Positions 32,501 to 41,332 of a stretch of DNA of 64,000 bases are shown piece after piece (position 1 is the first letter of the stretch; the number at the start of each line of letters is the position of its first letter). The notes below the pieces were generated by a model. It made no database searches, was not told the DNA's origin, and worked only from the letters and a program-made list of their open reading frames with translations. The stretch comes from Bactericera cockerelli. Lineage: Eukaryota; Arthropoda; Insecta; Hemiptera; Triozidae. The position numbers and the translations under genes were made by a program. The stretch lies in the NCBI GenBank assembly GCA_024516035.1, contig CM044957.1, positions 310,001 through 374,000 of the forward strand. Direction: 5' to 3'.

Positions 32501-33282
32501 TGGTCTGTTCGGATCAAGTCTACTACATCAGGGTGAATTTGGTTGCTTTGAATATGGTTGAGATTTGAGAATTTGGGTGGAGCGTCGAAGTCATGAAGAA
32601 TTTTGCTTTCTAAAGGTTTGGAAAGGTTTACTGTGTGTTCTTCTTCTGATGAATTTATTATTGTACATGTTATTTTGTTGTTCTTAATTTTTGTTATACC
32701 TGATGGGGTATTTAGTCCGTTTTTGTAAGTTATTTCAGGTATAAGTACTTCTTTGTCGGGCATTCCTACTGTTGAGAGATGAATGATTTTCTCAGTATGT
32801 GGTGGTACAGTGATGTGATAAAGTTCAGATGTTGTAGTTTTGAATTTCAGGGGTATAACGGTGTTGTTGTTTTTCATAGTATTATTATTTAAATCAAGGA
32901 CAAGGTTTAATCGTTTCAGAACGTCCATTCCTAATAAACAGTCAAAATAGGTGTGAAAATCAAATAGGTGGAGCTTAATTTTATTGGTTGTCTGAAAAAT
33001 TGATGGGGATGGGATAGTAATACTAAATTTTTCTTTAGATTGTCCGTGGGCAGATTTAATTTCAAAAGGGTCTGAACGAATAAAATTTCTGAAATTTTGG
33101 ATTGCTTTGCTAGGTCGAATAAAAGATTTTGTACTTCCGGTGTCGATTAGGGCTTTGAGGTTCCATTCGGGAATCTCGATGTATGGTAATGTTTGGTTAT
33201 CTTTGCTGCTTAGATTTAGGATTAGTTCTGTGTTTCTTCCGAGGCTGTTACTTGAAAATCCTGGTCTGAATTTATTATTTCG
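29455..33282 (-). CDS. pol: pol: protease, reverse transcriptase, RNase H, integrase
   Basis: Replication polyprotein of the errantivirus. The frame opens at 33282 and overlaps the gag end by 61 nt in the -1 frame, so a -1 ribosomal shift is the likely expression route; I do not see a textbook slippery heptamer. The aspartic protease motif DTGS is at 33133-33144. Numbering from the methionine at 32926-32928 (1157 residues): reverse transcriptase with YLDD at 344-347; RNase H acidic residues D494, E533/E535 and D560; integrase zinc finger H804, H810, C840, C843; catalytic D873, D926 and E962, a D,D(35)E spacing. All catalytic residues are present and no stop interrupts the frame, so the enzyme could be functional. 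Short plus-strand frames here are shadows. Confidence 0.95.
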   Translation of the reverse strand, partial: RNNKFRPGFSSNSLGRNTELILNLSSKDNQTLPYIEIPEWNLKALIDTGSTKSFIRPSKAIQNFRNFIRSDPFEIKSAHGQSKEKFSITIPSPSIFQTTNKIKLHLFDFHTYFDCLLGMDVLKRLNLVLDLNNNTMKNNNTVIPLKFKTTTSELYHITVPPHTEKIIHLSTVGMPDKEVLIPEITYKNGLNTPSGITKIKNNKITCTIINSSEEEHTVNLSKPLESKILHDFDAPPKFSNLNHIQSNQIHPDVVDLIRTDHLNEEEKLQLEKIIMEYSDIFHMEHVPLSFTNQVKHKIITMDDTPIHTKTYRYPPIHREEVRAQIQKMLDQNIIRPSHSPWTSPIWVVPKKPDASGKKKWRIVVDYRKLNERTVADKYPLPNIDDLLDKLGRCQYFTTLDLASGFHQIEVDENSIPKTAFSSDSGHWEFLRMPFGLRNAPATFQRTMDNILRGLINVNCLVYLDDIIIFSTSLFEHLVNIRKVFDRLRQFNLKIQLDKSEFLCKEVSYLGHIITPEGIKPNPSKIKAIQQFPIPNTTKKIKSFLGLLGYYRKFIKDFAKLTKPLTLRLKKGAKINIHDKDFKDSFEICKNLLLNDPILQYPDFDKPFILTTDASNYAIGAILSQGKLGSDLPVAYASRTLNQSESVYSTIEKELLAIVWATKYFRPYLYGRQFTIVTDHKPLQWLFNLKEPNSKLVRWRLKLEEFDYKIEYKKGVLNGNADALSRVEINTNSITPGPSHEYNDETQSTAVEPAENDRDDFNINEIPLEALLNPEEQINLEDLDFDDTNATIHTSAEHPIIGIPIKDGPVNVGLNQLIITEVNFERADLKIKVLHGNKQRIFVQFSHNNWENQIKDFIDAFIAPKVPYHLYFHRSPFEQLYERFSRILQTYYPDSGYNLIKCTQYLTDIENQDEQQNIVKNIHEGISNHRGMDEVEKIIRRTYYWPNIRKTVQEYINNCEPCQLSKYDRHPLKLKFNLTPTPIKPFQILHIDSVSLESTKFLTIIDAFSKYAQAYPLPSAQAIIVADKLIQYFSHHGVPQTIISDNGGEFKNAVIKELLALHKVQLHFISSQHPESNGMIERFHSTLIEHIRLFNNQQIYKSDDIKTKVLYAVLAYNNTIHSATNMKPINIINGHVDNTDPFNLDLEHQILTNYIHDHKEKAKLMYRNINEKLKTNKEKVIEKINKTREDLPDIPPTVMVANKQKQSKTKNKYKKEEISTIDKNLKTANIKPTHQNTAQKIHLSNIKRPITRAYSKIINVSDPFASSSPSPTAETQ

Positions 33283-34244
33283 TCAGTGTCGTTATAGTTG
33301 AAGTTATTGTCGTCAAGATTTTCGTAGCTTTCGTCATTTTCATAATTGTTAGTGTTTTCCGGTGTGTTTTCAATGTTGTGTAGGTTTGTGTTCCTACTGT
33401 GTACTATACTCATAGGAGTCGGTTGGGGTAGTGGTTTGGAGGTAGTTGGTCTTCCAAATACATTTGATTGAGCAAAAGAATTATTATTGTTTCTGTTTAC
33501 AGTTTGAACTGTAGAATTTTGACGATTGAACATGTTATTGTTATTGTTGTTGTGTCTGTTGAGATAGGTGTTATTTCTGTTGAAGTTGTTATAATTGTTG
33601 TTGTTATTGTTTTTGTTAAATTTGTTGTTTCGGAGTTGAGGTGGAACGTAAGGGGTTGATTGTATACTTTTAGTGGTTTCGATTTGGAAATCGTTTACTA
33701 AAATGTTCAGGGCCTCATTGAGGTCTTTTGGATTCTTTGTACGAATTAAAGATCCTAACGGGTCTTTAAGTCCACGTAATAGTGTACGGAGTGCTAGATC
33801 TGAAGTAAATTTCTTGAGGTGTTCACTACCATCTAGATTGTGGTTAGTGATGTATGACGTTTGTACGTTTAGTATTTTTTGAATTTTGTTGAAAAAGTCA
33901 AAAACTGAATCATTGTTTTGTTTCATTGCACACATTTCTATGACGAGTGTGTGCACGTCCCTTTTGTCAGAATACGTGTTTACTAAGGCTTGTTTTAAGT
34001 CGTTCCATGAATTGAGTATGCAAGAACTGATGTTCTTTTGGGCTTCGCCCGTGACTTTAGCAAGGATCGAATCCATCAAGTAGTCGTTCTGAAAATCGGC
34101 TGGGTCAGCCGAGTTGTAAAATTTGGTAACCAGTTTTTCGCATATTGCGATGAACCGGGGCAATAATTCGATATCGCCAGAAAATTCGGGAATCATTTTC
34201 AGGTATTCCGGTTTAAGAACCGGTACTTCTGTGTTGTCCGGCAT
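33222..34244 (-). CDS. gag: gag, errantivirus capsid protein
   Basis: Structural protein that packages the RNA. The first ATG in frame is at 34242-34244, giving 340 residues. The N-terminal ~190 residues are helical in character and fit a Ty3/gypsy capsid (EFSGDIELLPRFIAICEKL region, then LRGLKDPLGSLI). The C-terminal part is very asparagine-rich with scattered arginines, followed by an acidic tail, and has no CCHC zinc knuckle. Lack of the knuckle is known for gypsy-type errantivirus Gag. The same frame stays open upstream for ~60 codons through serine-rich sequence with no ATG, so a non-AUG or spliced start is possible. Pol overlaps the last 61 nt in the -1 frame. Confidence 0.85.
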   Translation of the reverse strand: MPDNTEVPVLKPEYLKMIPEFSGDIELLPRFIAICEKLVTKFYNSADPADFQNDYLMDSILAKVTGEAQKNISSCILNSWNDLKQALVNTYSDKRDVHTLVIEMCAMKQNNDSVFDFFNKIQKILNVQTSYITNHNLDGSEHLKKFTSDLALRTLLRGLKDPLGSLIRTKNPKDLNEALNILVNDFQIETTKSIQSTPYVPPQLRNNKFNKNNNNNNYNNFNRNNTYLNRHNNNNNNMFNRQNSTVQTVNRNNNNSFAQSNVFGRPTTSKPLPQPTPMSIVHSRNTNLHNIENTPENTNNYENDESYENLDDNNFNYNDTDEIINSDQDFQVTASEETQN

Positions 34245-35219
34245 TGTGGATGTTTGTGACAAAGAAAGGTTATTTAAAATACGTTCAAGTTGAACAATAT
34301 CTGCGCTAGGTACGATCGATTCGCCTAAGGCAGCGTTTGGAAATAAATCTGGGATTGATTCTTCAGAAGACTTTCGCGAAGAATCGGAAGAAGCCGTTTT
34401 GATTGCTTTGATTGCAAAAAGGTTTTAACTTTTTGCAAGGTACTATTAAAAAGTTTTATTCAAATTGAACAGTATTGTTGATAACAACGTTAAAAAGAAA
34501 CTATGAAATAATATAAGAGAGAAAAAAAAATAATGATAATTAACTTTTGTACGCCTAGAATTTACCGAGTTAAAAAAAAATTCTTAAAAGAAAAATATTG
34601 ATTTTAGTACACCTTATGGTACTAGGTACTAATATTATGTAGAATATAGAATATAGAAATCACTAAATAGAAAATTGCTTATTTCTTGAGGTGAAGTATT
34701 TACTTATTTCTTACATGAAGATTATATGGAACATTGTGTGGATTCCGCAGGGTGATATGTATCAGGTATCAGTAGGCACCGCTTAGGTCAGCAGGCACTG
34801 CAGGCAGTACTCGATGCGCTCGATGCGTCAGGAGACTGGGGACTGCTTATTGGGACTCTGCGTAATTGAAGTTATGATACTAACTATGTGGCAGGAAACT
34901 GGGGGCTGCCGTAGAATTTGCAGGGAATTAGGGCAGGATACTGGGGGCTGCCGTAGATTGTGCAGAGAATTAGGGCGGGATACTGGGGGCTGCCGTAGAT
35001 TGTGCAGAAAATTAGGGCGGGATACTGGGGGCTGCCGTAGATTGTGCAGAAAATTAGGGCGGGATACTGGGGGCTGCCGTAGATTGTGCAGAGAATTCGG
35101 GCAGACAATATGTACTACCTTTGGAGATGATTTTGTGTAGCCAGCGGCTAGTGGTGAGTGGTGGGAGAGAGGTTCCCAATGCAGAGGAAACACAAGTTTC
35201 GTGCAAGGGTCCTTTTTTT
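34245..35219 (-). promoter_or_regulatory. Errantivirus 5' leader
   Basis: Nearly 1 kb between primer-binding site and gag ATG. It carries five tandem 42-bp units (about 34903-35103), an AT-rich stretch, and an upstream extension of the gag frame from about 34430. The length and repeats recall the gypsy leader, which holds an insulator; that role here is inference only. Confidence 0.7.
34903..35103 (-). repeat. 42-bp tandem repeats in the errantivirus leader
   Basis: Five units of 42 bp, each with (plus strand) ACTGGGGGCTGCCGTAGA, a TGCAGA-type core and ATTAGGGC. The outer units are more diverged than the middle ones. The second copy (63220-63375) has about four. Both-strand open frames here are repeat artefacts. 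Confidence 0.9.
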
Positions 35220-35228
35220 ACTGCGCCA
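35220..35228 (-). other. Primer-binding site, tRNA-Ser type
   Basis: TGGCGCAGT on the minus strand, overlapping the last LTR base. It is complementary to a tRNA 3' end ...ACTGCG plus CCA. Several Drosophila errantiviruses use a serine tRNA with this start. Only nine bases match before AAAAAAA. Confidence 0.75.
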
Positions 35229-35664
35229 AATGCAGGTACGTAAAGTACGCTGCTAAAAATATATAAAATAATTTAATTGTTCAATGCAAAAATATATAAA
35301 ATAATTTAATTGTTCGAATAACTTTATTCATCAAAGGTTCTAAGTTGGAATTTAATCAACAAGATTTAGATGACAACTTATCCGATATTCGCTCGGATTT
35401 GTAGATTTGATTTTAATAATAGACACTGGAAAGAAGTTGAGGTAAATAACAATCACAAATAGATTAAGTAGAATTAAAAAGAAATACTTTATTAATTATT
35501 TAAAATGACACTTATAAATTAAGTACAAATTAGAATTACGAGGAAGTGCGCGATGCACTGTCCTACGTTCAAACTCAAGATCGACTGACTGAGCTTATGC
35601 TGAACTCAGTGATGGAATCTACTGAGTGTGAATCAGCAAGATCAGCAGGATCGGGCTGATTACT
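35228..35664 (-). repeat. Errantivirus 5' LTR (437 bp)
   Basis: Identical by eye to the 3' LTR except for an extra 33-bp tandem unit ending AATTTAATTGTTC (plus strand, about 35250-35315). The second errantivirus copy also has two units in this place, so the single-unit 3' LTR is probably the derived state. Confidence 0.95.
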
Positions 35665-36019
35665 TACATACATAGGTAATTATACATGTCCTTGTATACT
35701 GTTAACTTAGATACAAATAGATAATAATTATCTATTTTCCATGAGTATATGTATAATATAAAAGGTCAGCGTAAATGCTACTTGAGTTTGCAAAATGTAA
35801 ATAATATATACTTTATACTTATGTAAATTTTTAATAATATTTGTAGTGTAGGTACTTAGGGTGACAGTCTAAGTAAGTCTTGCGATTTCTCGGCTGTCCA
35901 TTGTCTATGAACTACATGGTCACTTCATGTTTAATTGATGTTTCTCAATATAAAAAAAAATTGAACACAAGTCAAGAAAAAAATAAAATAATATATAAAT
36001 CTATCTATATCTATAAAAT

Positions 36020-36135
36020 AGTCGTCATGTACGACAAGGGTTTTATCCTCCATGCGCAGGAAACTTACAAACCTGGTACCCACATTGATCTCACCCAGCC
36101 TGGGTTGAGCTGGAATGGCAGAAAGTATTCACCTC
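36020..36135 (-). repeat. 5S-SINE body fragment (family B)
   Basis: GTACGACAAGGGTTTTATCC, TCCATGCGCAGGAAACTTAC, CACCCAGCCTGGGTTGAGCT. Body only; the 5S-like head is lost. Confidence 0.65.
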
Positions 36136-36310
36136 GACAAGCAAACATGATAAACATTGCAATCTATTTATAAGCAAAGTACTCTGAGTACTTAGAGGGA
36201 AAATTAGAATTTTAAATGTATATTTGAGAAACAAATAAATTCATTATTATTAGAGAGATTAGTAATATCAGCTGTATTTTTAATTCGAAGGAACTTTGAT
36301 TTGATTATTT

Positions 36311-36512
36311 TGGTAGTCAAGTGGTTAAGACGCTAGTTTGGTATTCCAGGTAGTGTCGGGATCCGTTGGTTTAAATCCCACCCAGTGCATGCATTTTTCC
36401 TCACTAATTTCAGTTTGTGACCACATAATAATCACTCTGAGGGTTAGGTGGTAGAAAATGCATCAAGCATTAATCTCACCTGGTGGTTAACTTCCACTAA
36501 AGAGTATTATTA
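36311..36512 (+). mobile_element. tRNA-derived SINE (family F)
   Basis: Head TGGTAGTCAAGTGGTTAAGA, CGCTAGTTTGGTATTCCAGG, body CCCACCCAGTGCATGCATTT and GTTTGTGACCACATAATAAT, tail CACCTGGTGGTTAACTTCCA, CTAAAGAGTATTATTAT. Confidence 0.75.
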
Positions 36513-36767
36513 TAAGAGGAGCAGCGGGATTATGGACCGAAGGGATAATCGTAGGAAAAGGATGCTGCGACATGTCTTGAGAATTATAAGCTTGAAATTT
36601 TTGGAACATTGAACAATGATAATTTTGTTCATTTGAAAAATATTTTGTTCTCCTCAAGATACGACTTTCTGATTTAGTTCTCTATCTTCTGCTTGGCGTC
36701 AGCACTTGCCTCGCACAGTTTTGACATCGTGAATCCATGCCATTGTGTTTAAGAGTTTTTTTATTTT

Positions 36768-36985
36768 AAGGATTTAACGTCGCTTTCAACTACATGGTCA
36801 TATCACGACGGGGGTGTTACCCTCCATTCGCAGGAAACTCACAAACCGGCTACCCTCATTAACCTCAGCCAGCCTAGGTTGGGCCGGAATGACAGCATCA
36901 CGAAGTCTTCACCTCGCTGGACGTTGCTTAACTTCGGTGATCCTACGAGAACTGGTGCATTCAACACACCAACGACAACGCCCGA
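36768..36985 (-). mobile_element. 5S rRNA-derived SINE (family B)
   Basis: Minus-strand 5S-like head TGAATGCACCAGTTCTCGTA, GGATCACCGAAGTTAAGCAA, CGTCCAGCGAGGTGAAGAC, then body GTGATGCTGTCATTCCGGCC, CCTAGGCTGGCTGAGGTTAA, GAATGGAGGGTAACACCCCC, GTCGTGATATGACCATGTAG. The first ~15 head bases are altered. Confidence 0.8.
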
Positions 36986-37132
36986 TCTTTCTTTATTCAG
37001 TTTGGTCATACCACGAAGGGTTTCTACAGAAACCGCACCCAGCCTGTGTCAGGAATCTCGCCCAGCCAGTGACAGATTGAGCACTGGTGTATTCAGTCAC
37101 TGAAGTTGAACAACGTCCGGTGAGGTTAACAC

Positions 37133-37570
37133 TTTTGGATCGGTCATCATCTCTTCCTCATCCTAATCCTGCTTTCCTATTTCTCATCTTCTCTTCCTCT
37201 TATCCTAATCACCTCTTCCTCTTACCCTATTCCTCTCTTCCTCTTATCTTAATCATGGCTTTCTCTTATCTTAATCCTCTCTTCCTATTTCTCATCTTCT
37301 CGTCTCTTCCTCCTCTTATCCTAATTATCTCTTCCTCTTATCCTAATCCTTTCTTCATCTTATCCTAATCTTCTCTTCCTCTTATCCTTATCCTCTCTTC
37401 CTATTTCTCATTATCTCTACCTCGTCCTAATCTTCTCTTCCTATTTCTCATCTACTCATCTTCGCTTCCTCTTATCCTAATCCTCTTTTCCTATTTCTCA
37501 TCTTCTCATCTCCTTTTCCTCTTATCCTAATCCTTTCTTCCTATTTCTCATCTTCTCTTCCTGCAGTTTT
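37133..37570. repeat. Pyrimidine tract, CTCTTCCTCTTATCCTAATC repeats
   Basis: About twenty imperfect copies of a ~20-bp C/T-rich unit alternating with CTATTTCTCATCTTCTC. Long leucine/serine-rich frames across it are artefacts. Confidence 0.8.
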
Positions 37571-38135
37571 TGGTCATACACTTTCTTCTCCTCAGAGGAA
37601 AACTCACATTACCACGGATAAAAGAAACGAGACAAGATTAATTGTGTCGCCCACAAAGTAAAAATTTGGACCCGGAAATTAGGGTGTAAGGGAGAGAGAG
37701 AGTGAGAGAGAGAGAGAAGGAGAGAGAGAAAGGGAGAGAGAGAGGGAGAACCACTAACAAGGACAGGAAAGCTACATCTGGATGAAAAAGTACAATCTGG
37801 GCCAAGTGGCAAATGGCTCGGAAAATTATTTTTGGAAAAGAAAAAGATGCATTTGATTTATCTAACTGGATGGAAAAAAAAATCTAAAATGAAAGGGAAT
37901 ACTTTTATTTTTTGGATTTTATATTTCATTGTTCTATTGGAGATTTTAATAGTATTTTTTTCTCTCGAGTTTAACGTTGCTTTGAACTGCATGTTCATAT
38001 GAAAATGAGTCATATCACGAGAGGTGTTTTTTAACATCCTATTCGCCGGAAACTCTCAAATTAATGATGCCGATAACCAGCATCACCAGCATCATGAGTT
38101 TAAGTGTATAATACAATGGTTTAAGTGTATAATTT
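37571..38135. other. Intergenic; GA repeat and a SINE-B fragment
   Basis: (GA)n at about 37691-37746. A family B body fragment at about 37975-38065 (GTTTAACGTTGCTTTGAACT, CATATCACGAGAGGTG, ATTCGCCGGAAACTCTC). Nothing else recognised. Confidence 0.55.
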
Positions 38136-38450
38136 AGCACGATTAGCTCAGTGGTTAAGCACTCGCTTGCCATGCGGAAGGTCCCGGGTTCGATCCCCCG
38201 TGCCTACAAAAATTTGTATTCTTAATTTGGTTACAATTGTTTGAAAGGAATACCCTCCGGTGCGCTCGTGTTGACCCAGCACCTAAATGGGAAGTATTGT
38301 GTCACTTCTCGCCCATCAGAGGGGAGGCATACTAAGGGGTGGGCAGGCTACAACACAGACCACAAGCGTCTACATCAGTAGCTCCTGTTTCATGGCTACG
38401 AAATAAAAAAGGCTGTGAAACACTCATCTTTAAAAAAAAAAAAAAAAAAA
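38136..38450 (+). mobile_element. tRNA-derived SINE (family C), best copy
   Basis: Head AGCACGATTAGCTCAGTGGT, TGCCATGCGGAAGGTCCCGG, GTTCGATCCCCCGTGC pairs as a near-complete tRNA cloverleaf with a GCC anticodon-like triplet. The ~220-bp body ends GGCTGTGAAACACTCATCTT and poly(A). The intact head and long A tail make it the youngest-looking family C copy here. Confidence 0.85.
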
Positions 38451-38668
38451 ATTAGATTCGACTTAGACATAATTTAGACTCTTGCAAAAATGGAGGAAAT
38501 ATTTTACTTATAAGATGTAATTCATGTTGTGTTGTTTCAGTATTGGCTTGGTTTCTCTCGATTGTAAAATAACACAAATAATATAGTTACCACACAGGAC
38601 ACGGAAGGAACTTGAGCATTGCTCCTGGTCGTCCAAAAGGTTCTGTATCCATATCACTAGACATTGGA

Positions 38669-39057
38669 CACGGAAAGTAAAGTAAGTAACAAGCTAACAG
38701 GTAAAGTAAGTAACAAGCTAACAGGTAAAGTAAGTAACAGGCTAACAGGTAAAGTAAGTAACAGGCTAACAGGTAAAGTAAGTAACAAGCTAACAGATAA
38801 AATAAGTAACAGGCTAACAGGTAAAGTAAGTAACAGGCTAACAGGTAAAGTAAGTAATAGGCTAACAGGTAAAGTAAGTAACAGGCTAACAGATAAAGTA
38901 AGTAACAGGCTAACAGGTGAAGTAAGTAACAGGCTAACAGGTGAAGTAAGTAACAGGCTAACAGGTGAAGTAAGTAACATGCTAACAGGTAAAGTAAGTA
39001 ACAGGCTAACAGGTAAAGTAACAGGCTAACAGGTAAAGTAAGTAACAGGAAAGTAAG
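38669..39057 (+). repeat. 24-bp minisatellite
   Basis: About 16 copies of GTAAAGTAAGTAACAGGCTA, ACAG with few variants. Because 24 is divisible by 3, both strands stay open, giving spurious repetitive proteins. Confidence 0.9.
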
Positions 39058-39121
39058 TAATTGTATTGTTTACTAATTCGTCTAATGACTCTAATGTTAC
39101 CACTATCCATGTATAATCAGA

Positions 39122-39165
39122 CTCTTTAGTGGAAGAAAACCACAAGGCGAGTTTAATGCTCAAAT
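39122..39165 (-). repeat. SINE family F tail fragment
   Basis: GACTCTTTAGTGGAAGAAAA, CCACAAGGCGAGTTTAATGC on the plus strand; the tail end only. Confidence 0.5.
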
Positions 39166-39223
39166 TATTTTCTACAACCTTATTTTGTTGAGTACTGCTG
39201 TCTCGAGGTCCCACTACCTAAGG

Positions 39224-39385
39224 GTTCAGGTACACATTATACAAGTAATATGTAGACACATTATACAAGTAATATGTAATATGTAGACACATTATACAAG
39301 CATTATGTATACTGGTATACACATTATAAAAGCAATATGTAGACACATTATACAAGCAATATGTGTACACATTATACAAGCAATA
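39224..39385 (+). repeat. 24-bp minisatellite
   Basis: About six or seven units of ACACATTATACAAGCAATAT, GTAG. Confidence 0.85.
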
Positions 39386-39716
39386 TCTCAAATAACTTTC
39401 TCCTGGAGACTTTGGAATTTTTGTGGAAAGTTTGGAAAAATATTTGTCCATGCTACCCAAACTGTTCCTAGCACGCGGTGGAATGTCCAGTTTGTTTTTT
39501 GTCAATGGTGGGAGGTATGCTGAAGTTGAAAATTCGAAAAATTTACGGTGGCTCAATGAAGATACATATAATTACTAAATTCGTACATAGATATGTATAT
39601 GAGGTACCTATATACTTTTTGGAGAATGAGAAAGAAGAAGATATGGAGGTAGAAAGAATGAAAGAAAGGAAAAAAGACATAGAAAAAGAGAGAGGGAGAG
39701 AATGAGAATTGATAAT

Positions 39717-39814
39717 AATAATAATAATATCGTTTTACTTATACTGCCCGATTAACACTATTAAAGCAGTAAGCCCAAGCAAGACCCGGGTTTACCACTG
39801 AGCTACCGGGACAG
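39717..39814 (-). repeat. SINE family G, internally deleted
   Basis: The minus strand keeps CTGTCCCGGTAGCTCAGTGG and the tail GTTAATCGGGCAGTATAAGT, AAAACGATATTATTATTATT. The middle is deleted. The tail is close to the LINE end at 49386-50095. Confidence 0.65.
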
Positions 39815-40263
39815 GTAATGATCTCTGTAAACTTACTTAATGCTGTGATACTAACTTTTGATAGGTAGGTACTCGAATTTTATGGAGAGACTTGTGATTT
39901 TTCAACAAAAATAGCTTTAGAAAAAATTGGCCTTTTAAACATGACTTAATTTCTGCTCTTTCACTTGCGAGCAAGATCTCAAATTTTTCGAACTTTCGTG
40001 TGGATTCAGAAATCTTCCTACTGAATATTAAATTTGTACAGCTTCAATCAACAAGAAGAGCAAAAGATTTCTCCTAAATTCTCTCAACTCTGGATTGAAT
40101 TCGGTAATAAAAAGTAAGGCCCAACTCTTATTTCAACCCTAATGAAAGAAAAGTAAGCATGGAAGCTCACATATATGGAGGGAACATTTATAATTCTGAG
40201 AGATACAGGGTAAATCTATGTATTTTGGTTTCTAATATTTAAAATAAATTAAGAAATAAATTT
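39815..40263. other. Intergenic, nothing recognised
   Basis: No gene, RNA or element end seen. Confidence 0.45.
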
Positions 40264-40400
40264 GACCTCAGCAGCTTGATCTATATGGCGGCGGACTTGT
40301 AACCTGGAGGACAGTGGTTCAAGTCCCGCTTTCAGCGTAGATTTAATAAAGCGAATTTGAGTAGTTGTGATATCACGAAAGTGATTAACACAAATATGAC
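40264..40400 (+). mobile_element. tRNA-derived SINE (family E), full
   Basis: CCTCAGCAGCTTGATCTATA, GGCGGCGGACTTGTAACCTG, GTGGTTCAAGTCCCGCTTTC, body AATAAAGCGAATTTGAGTAG, TTGTGATATCACGAAAGTGA, TTAACACAAATATGACG. Confidence 0.75.
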
Positions 40401-40449
40401 GATTTCTGTGTTATTTTGTACACAAAACTTTGTTAGTTTATTTAGATAA

Positions 40450-41005
40450 TTTTTTACTTTGAACCGCATAGTCATTAGTCATATCAATCATATCACGACG
40501 GGGTTTCTACATTAATTATCCTCACCCAGCCACAGTGGAGCCATTACACTGAAAATAAATAGGACTATTTTTGTGTTATGTGTACATAAATTCTGTTTTT
40601 TTTTTTACATATAGAGGTAGAAAATATTAAAGAAAATGGCTGTATGGGTTGTTTTTCCCAAATACCAAAAAAAAAAAAAAAAAAAATAGAGGTAGATTGA
40701 ACTTCGTTTTCAACTCCATGTAAAATAGCCCAGCTACTCAAGTTATCCTCACTCTGCCTGTGTTGGGCCGGGAATAGCCAGCTTCACAAGGATTTCAATT
40801 TGAATTGGAAATAAGTAGAGAAATAGGACGATTTTTGTGTTATTTTTAAACAACATATAGTTTCTTTGTTTTTTTTTTTTCTTAGATTGAACCTCGCTTT
40901 CACGATACGGTTCTGCCCAGCACTATCTGGAAAAACATACAAACAACCAAGCTACTCAAATTAACATCAGCCAGTCAGAATGGGTTCTGGAATTTCCAGT
41001 ATAAT
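40450..41005 (-). repeat. Three eroded 5S-SINE body fragments
   Basis: Pieces at about 40450-40545, 40690-40800 and 40880-41005 each keep parts of the family B body (CTTTGAACCGCATAGTCAT, CACTCTGCCTGTGTTGGGCC, CATCAGCCAGTCAGAATGGG) in the same orientation, spaced ~200 bp apart. No 5S-like head survives. Confidence 0.5.
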
Positions 41006-41202
41006 GTAGATTGGCATGTTGCATTTCCAAAAAAAATATATATATAAGAAATTCTAAGAATGGACAAAAATTAAAGCCTTTATCGCGTTATAACGTAATA
41101 ACAAAATTATAATAGGGACAAAATAATGTCGATTGAGTTAATATACCGGAATCACTTCAGTCAATTCTCAAACACGAGTCTTTTTTTACATCATATTTAT
41201 TT

Positions 41203-41332
41203 GTGTTAATCACTTTCGTGATATCACAACAGCTCAAACTCGCTTTACTAAATCTAAGCTGAAATCGGGAATTAAACCACCGGCTTCCAGGTTACAAGTC
41301 CGCCGCCTTATCGATCAAGCTCCTGAGGTCGG
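41203..41332 (-). mobile_element. tRNA-derived SINE (family E), full
   Basis: Minus strand: CTCAGGAGCTTGATCGATAA, GGCGGCGGACTTGTAACCTG, GAAGCCGGTGGTTTAATTCC, TAAAGCGAGTTTGAGCTGTT, GTGATATCACGAAAGTGATT. Confidence 0.7.

Larger units (their letters stand above)
27362..35664 (-). mobile_element. Complete errantivirus (Ty3/gypsy with env)
   Basis: An 8303-bp element on the minus strand: 5' LTR (35228-35664), primer-binding site, leader with 42-bp repeats, gag, pol, env, polypurine tract and 3' LTR (27362-27765). TACA flanks both sides (27358-27361 and 35665-35668) as a 4-bp target duplication, and the right flank reads TACATA, the alternating pyrimidine/purine target favoured by gypsy-type errantiviruses. 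By eye the LTRs differ only by one 33-bp tandem unit, and all three frames are open, so insertion is recent on the scale of this genome. A second diverged copy begins at 62698. Confidence 0.95.

Noticed and set aside
34903..35103. CRISPR-like regular repeats
   Set aside because: Contiguous 42-bp tandem units without unique spacers, inside a retroelement leader in a eukaryotic genome.
38664..39029. Long repetitive open frames on both strands (and likewise at 45107-45776, 34814-35193, 61773-62394)
   Set aside because: They lie wholly within tandem repeats whose period is a multiple of three, or within GT arrays. Frames stay open by composition, with no start context or conserved domain.
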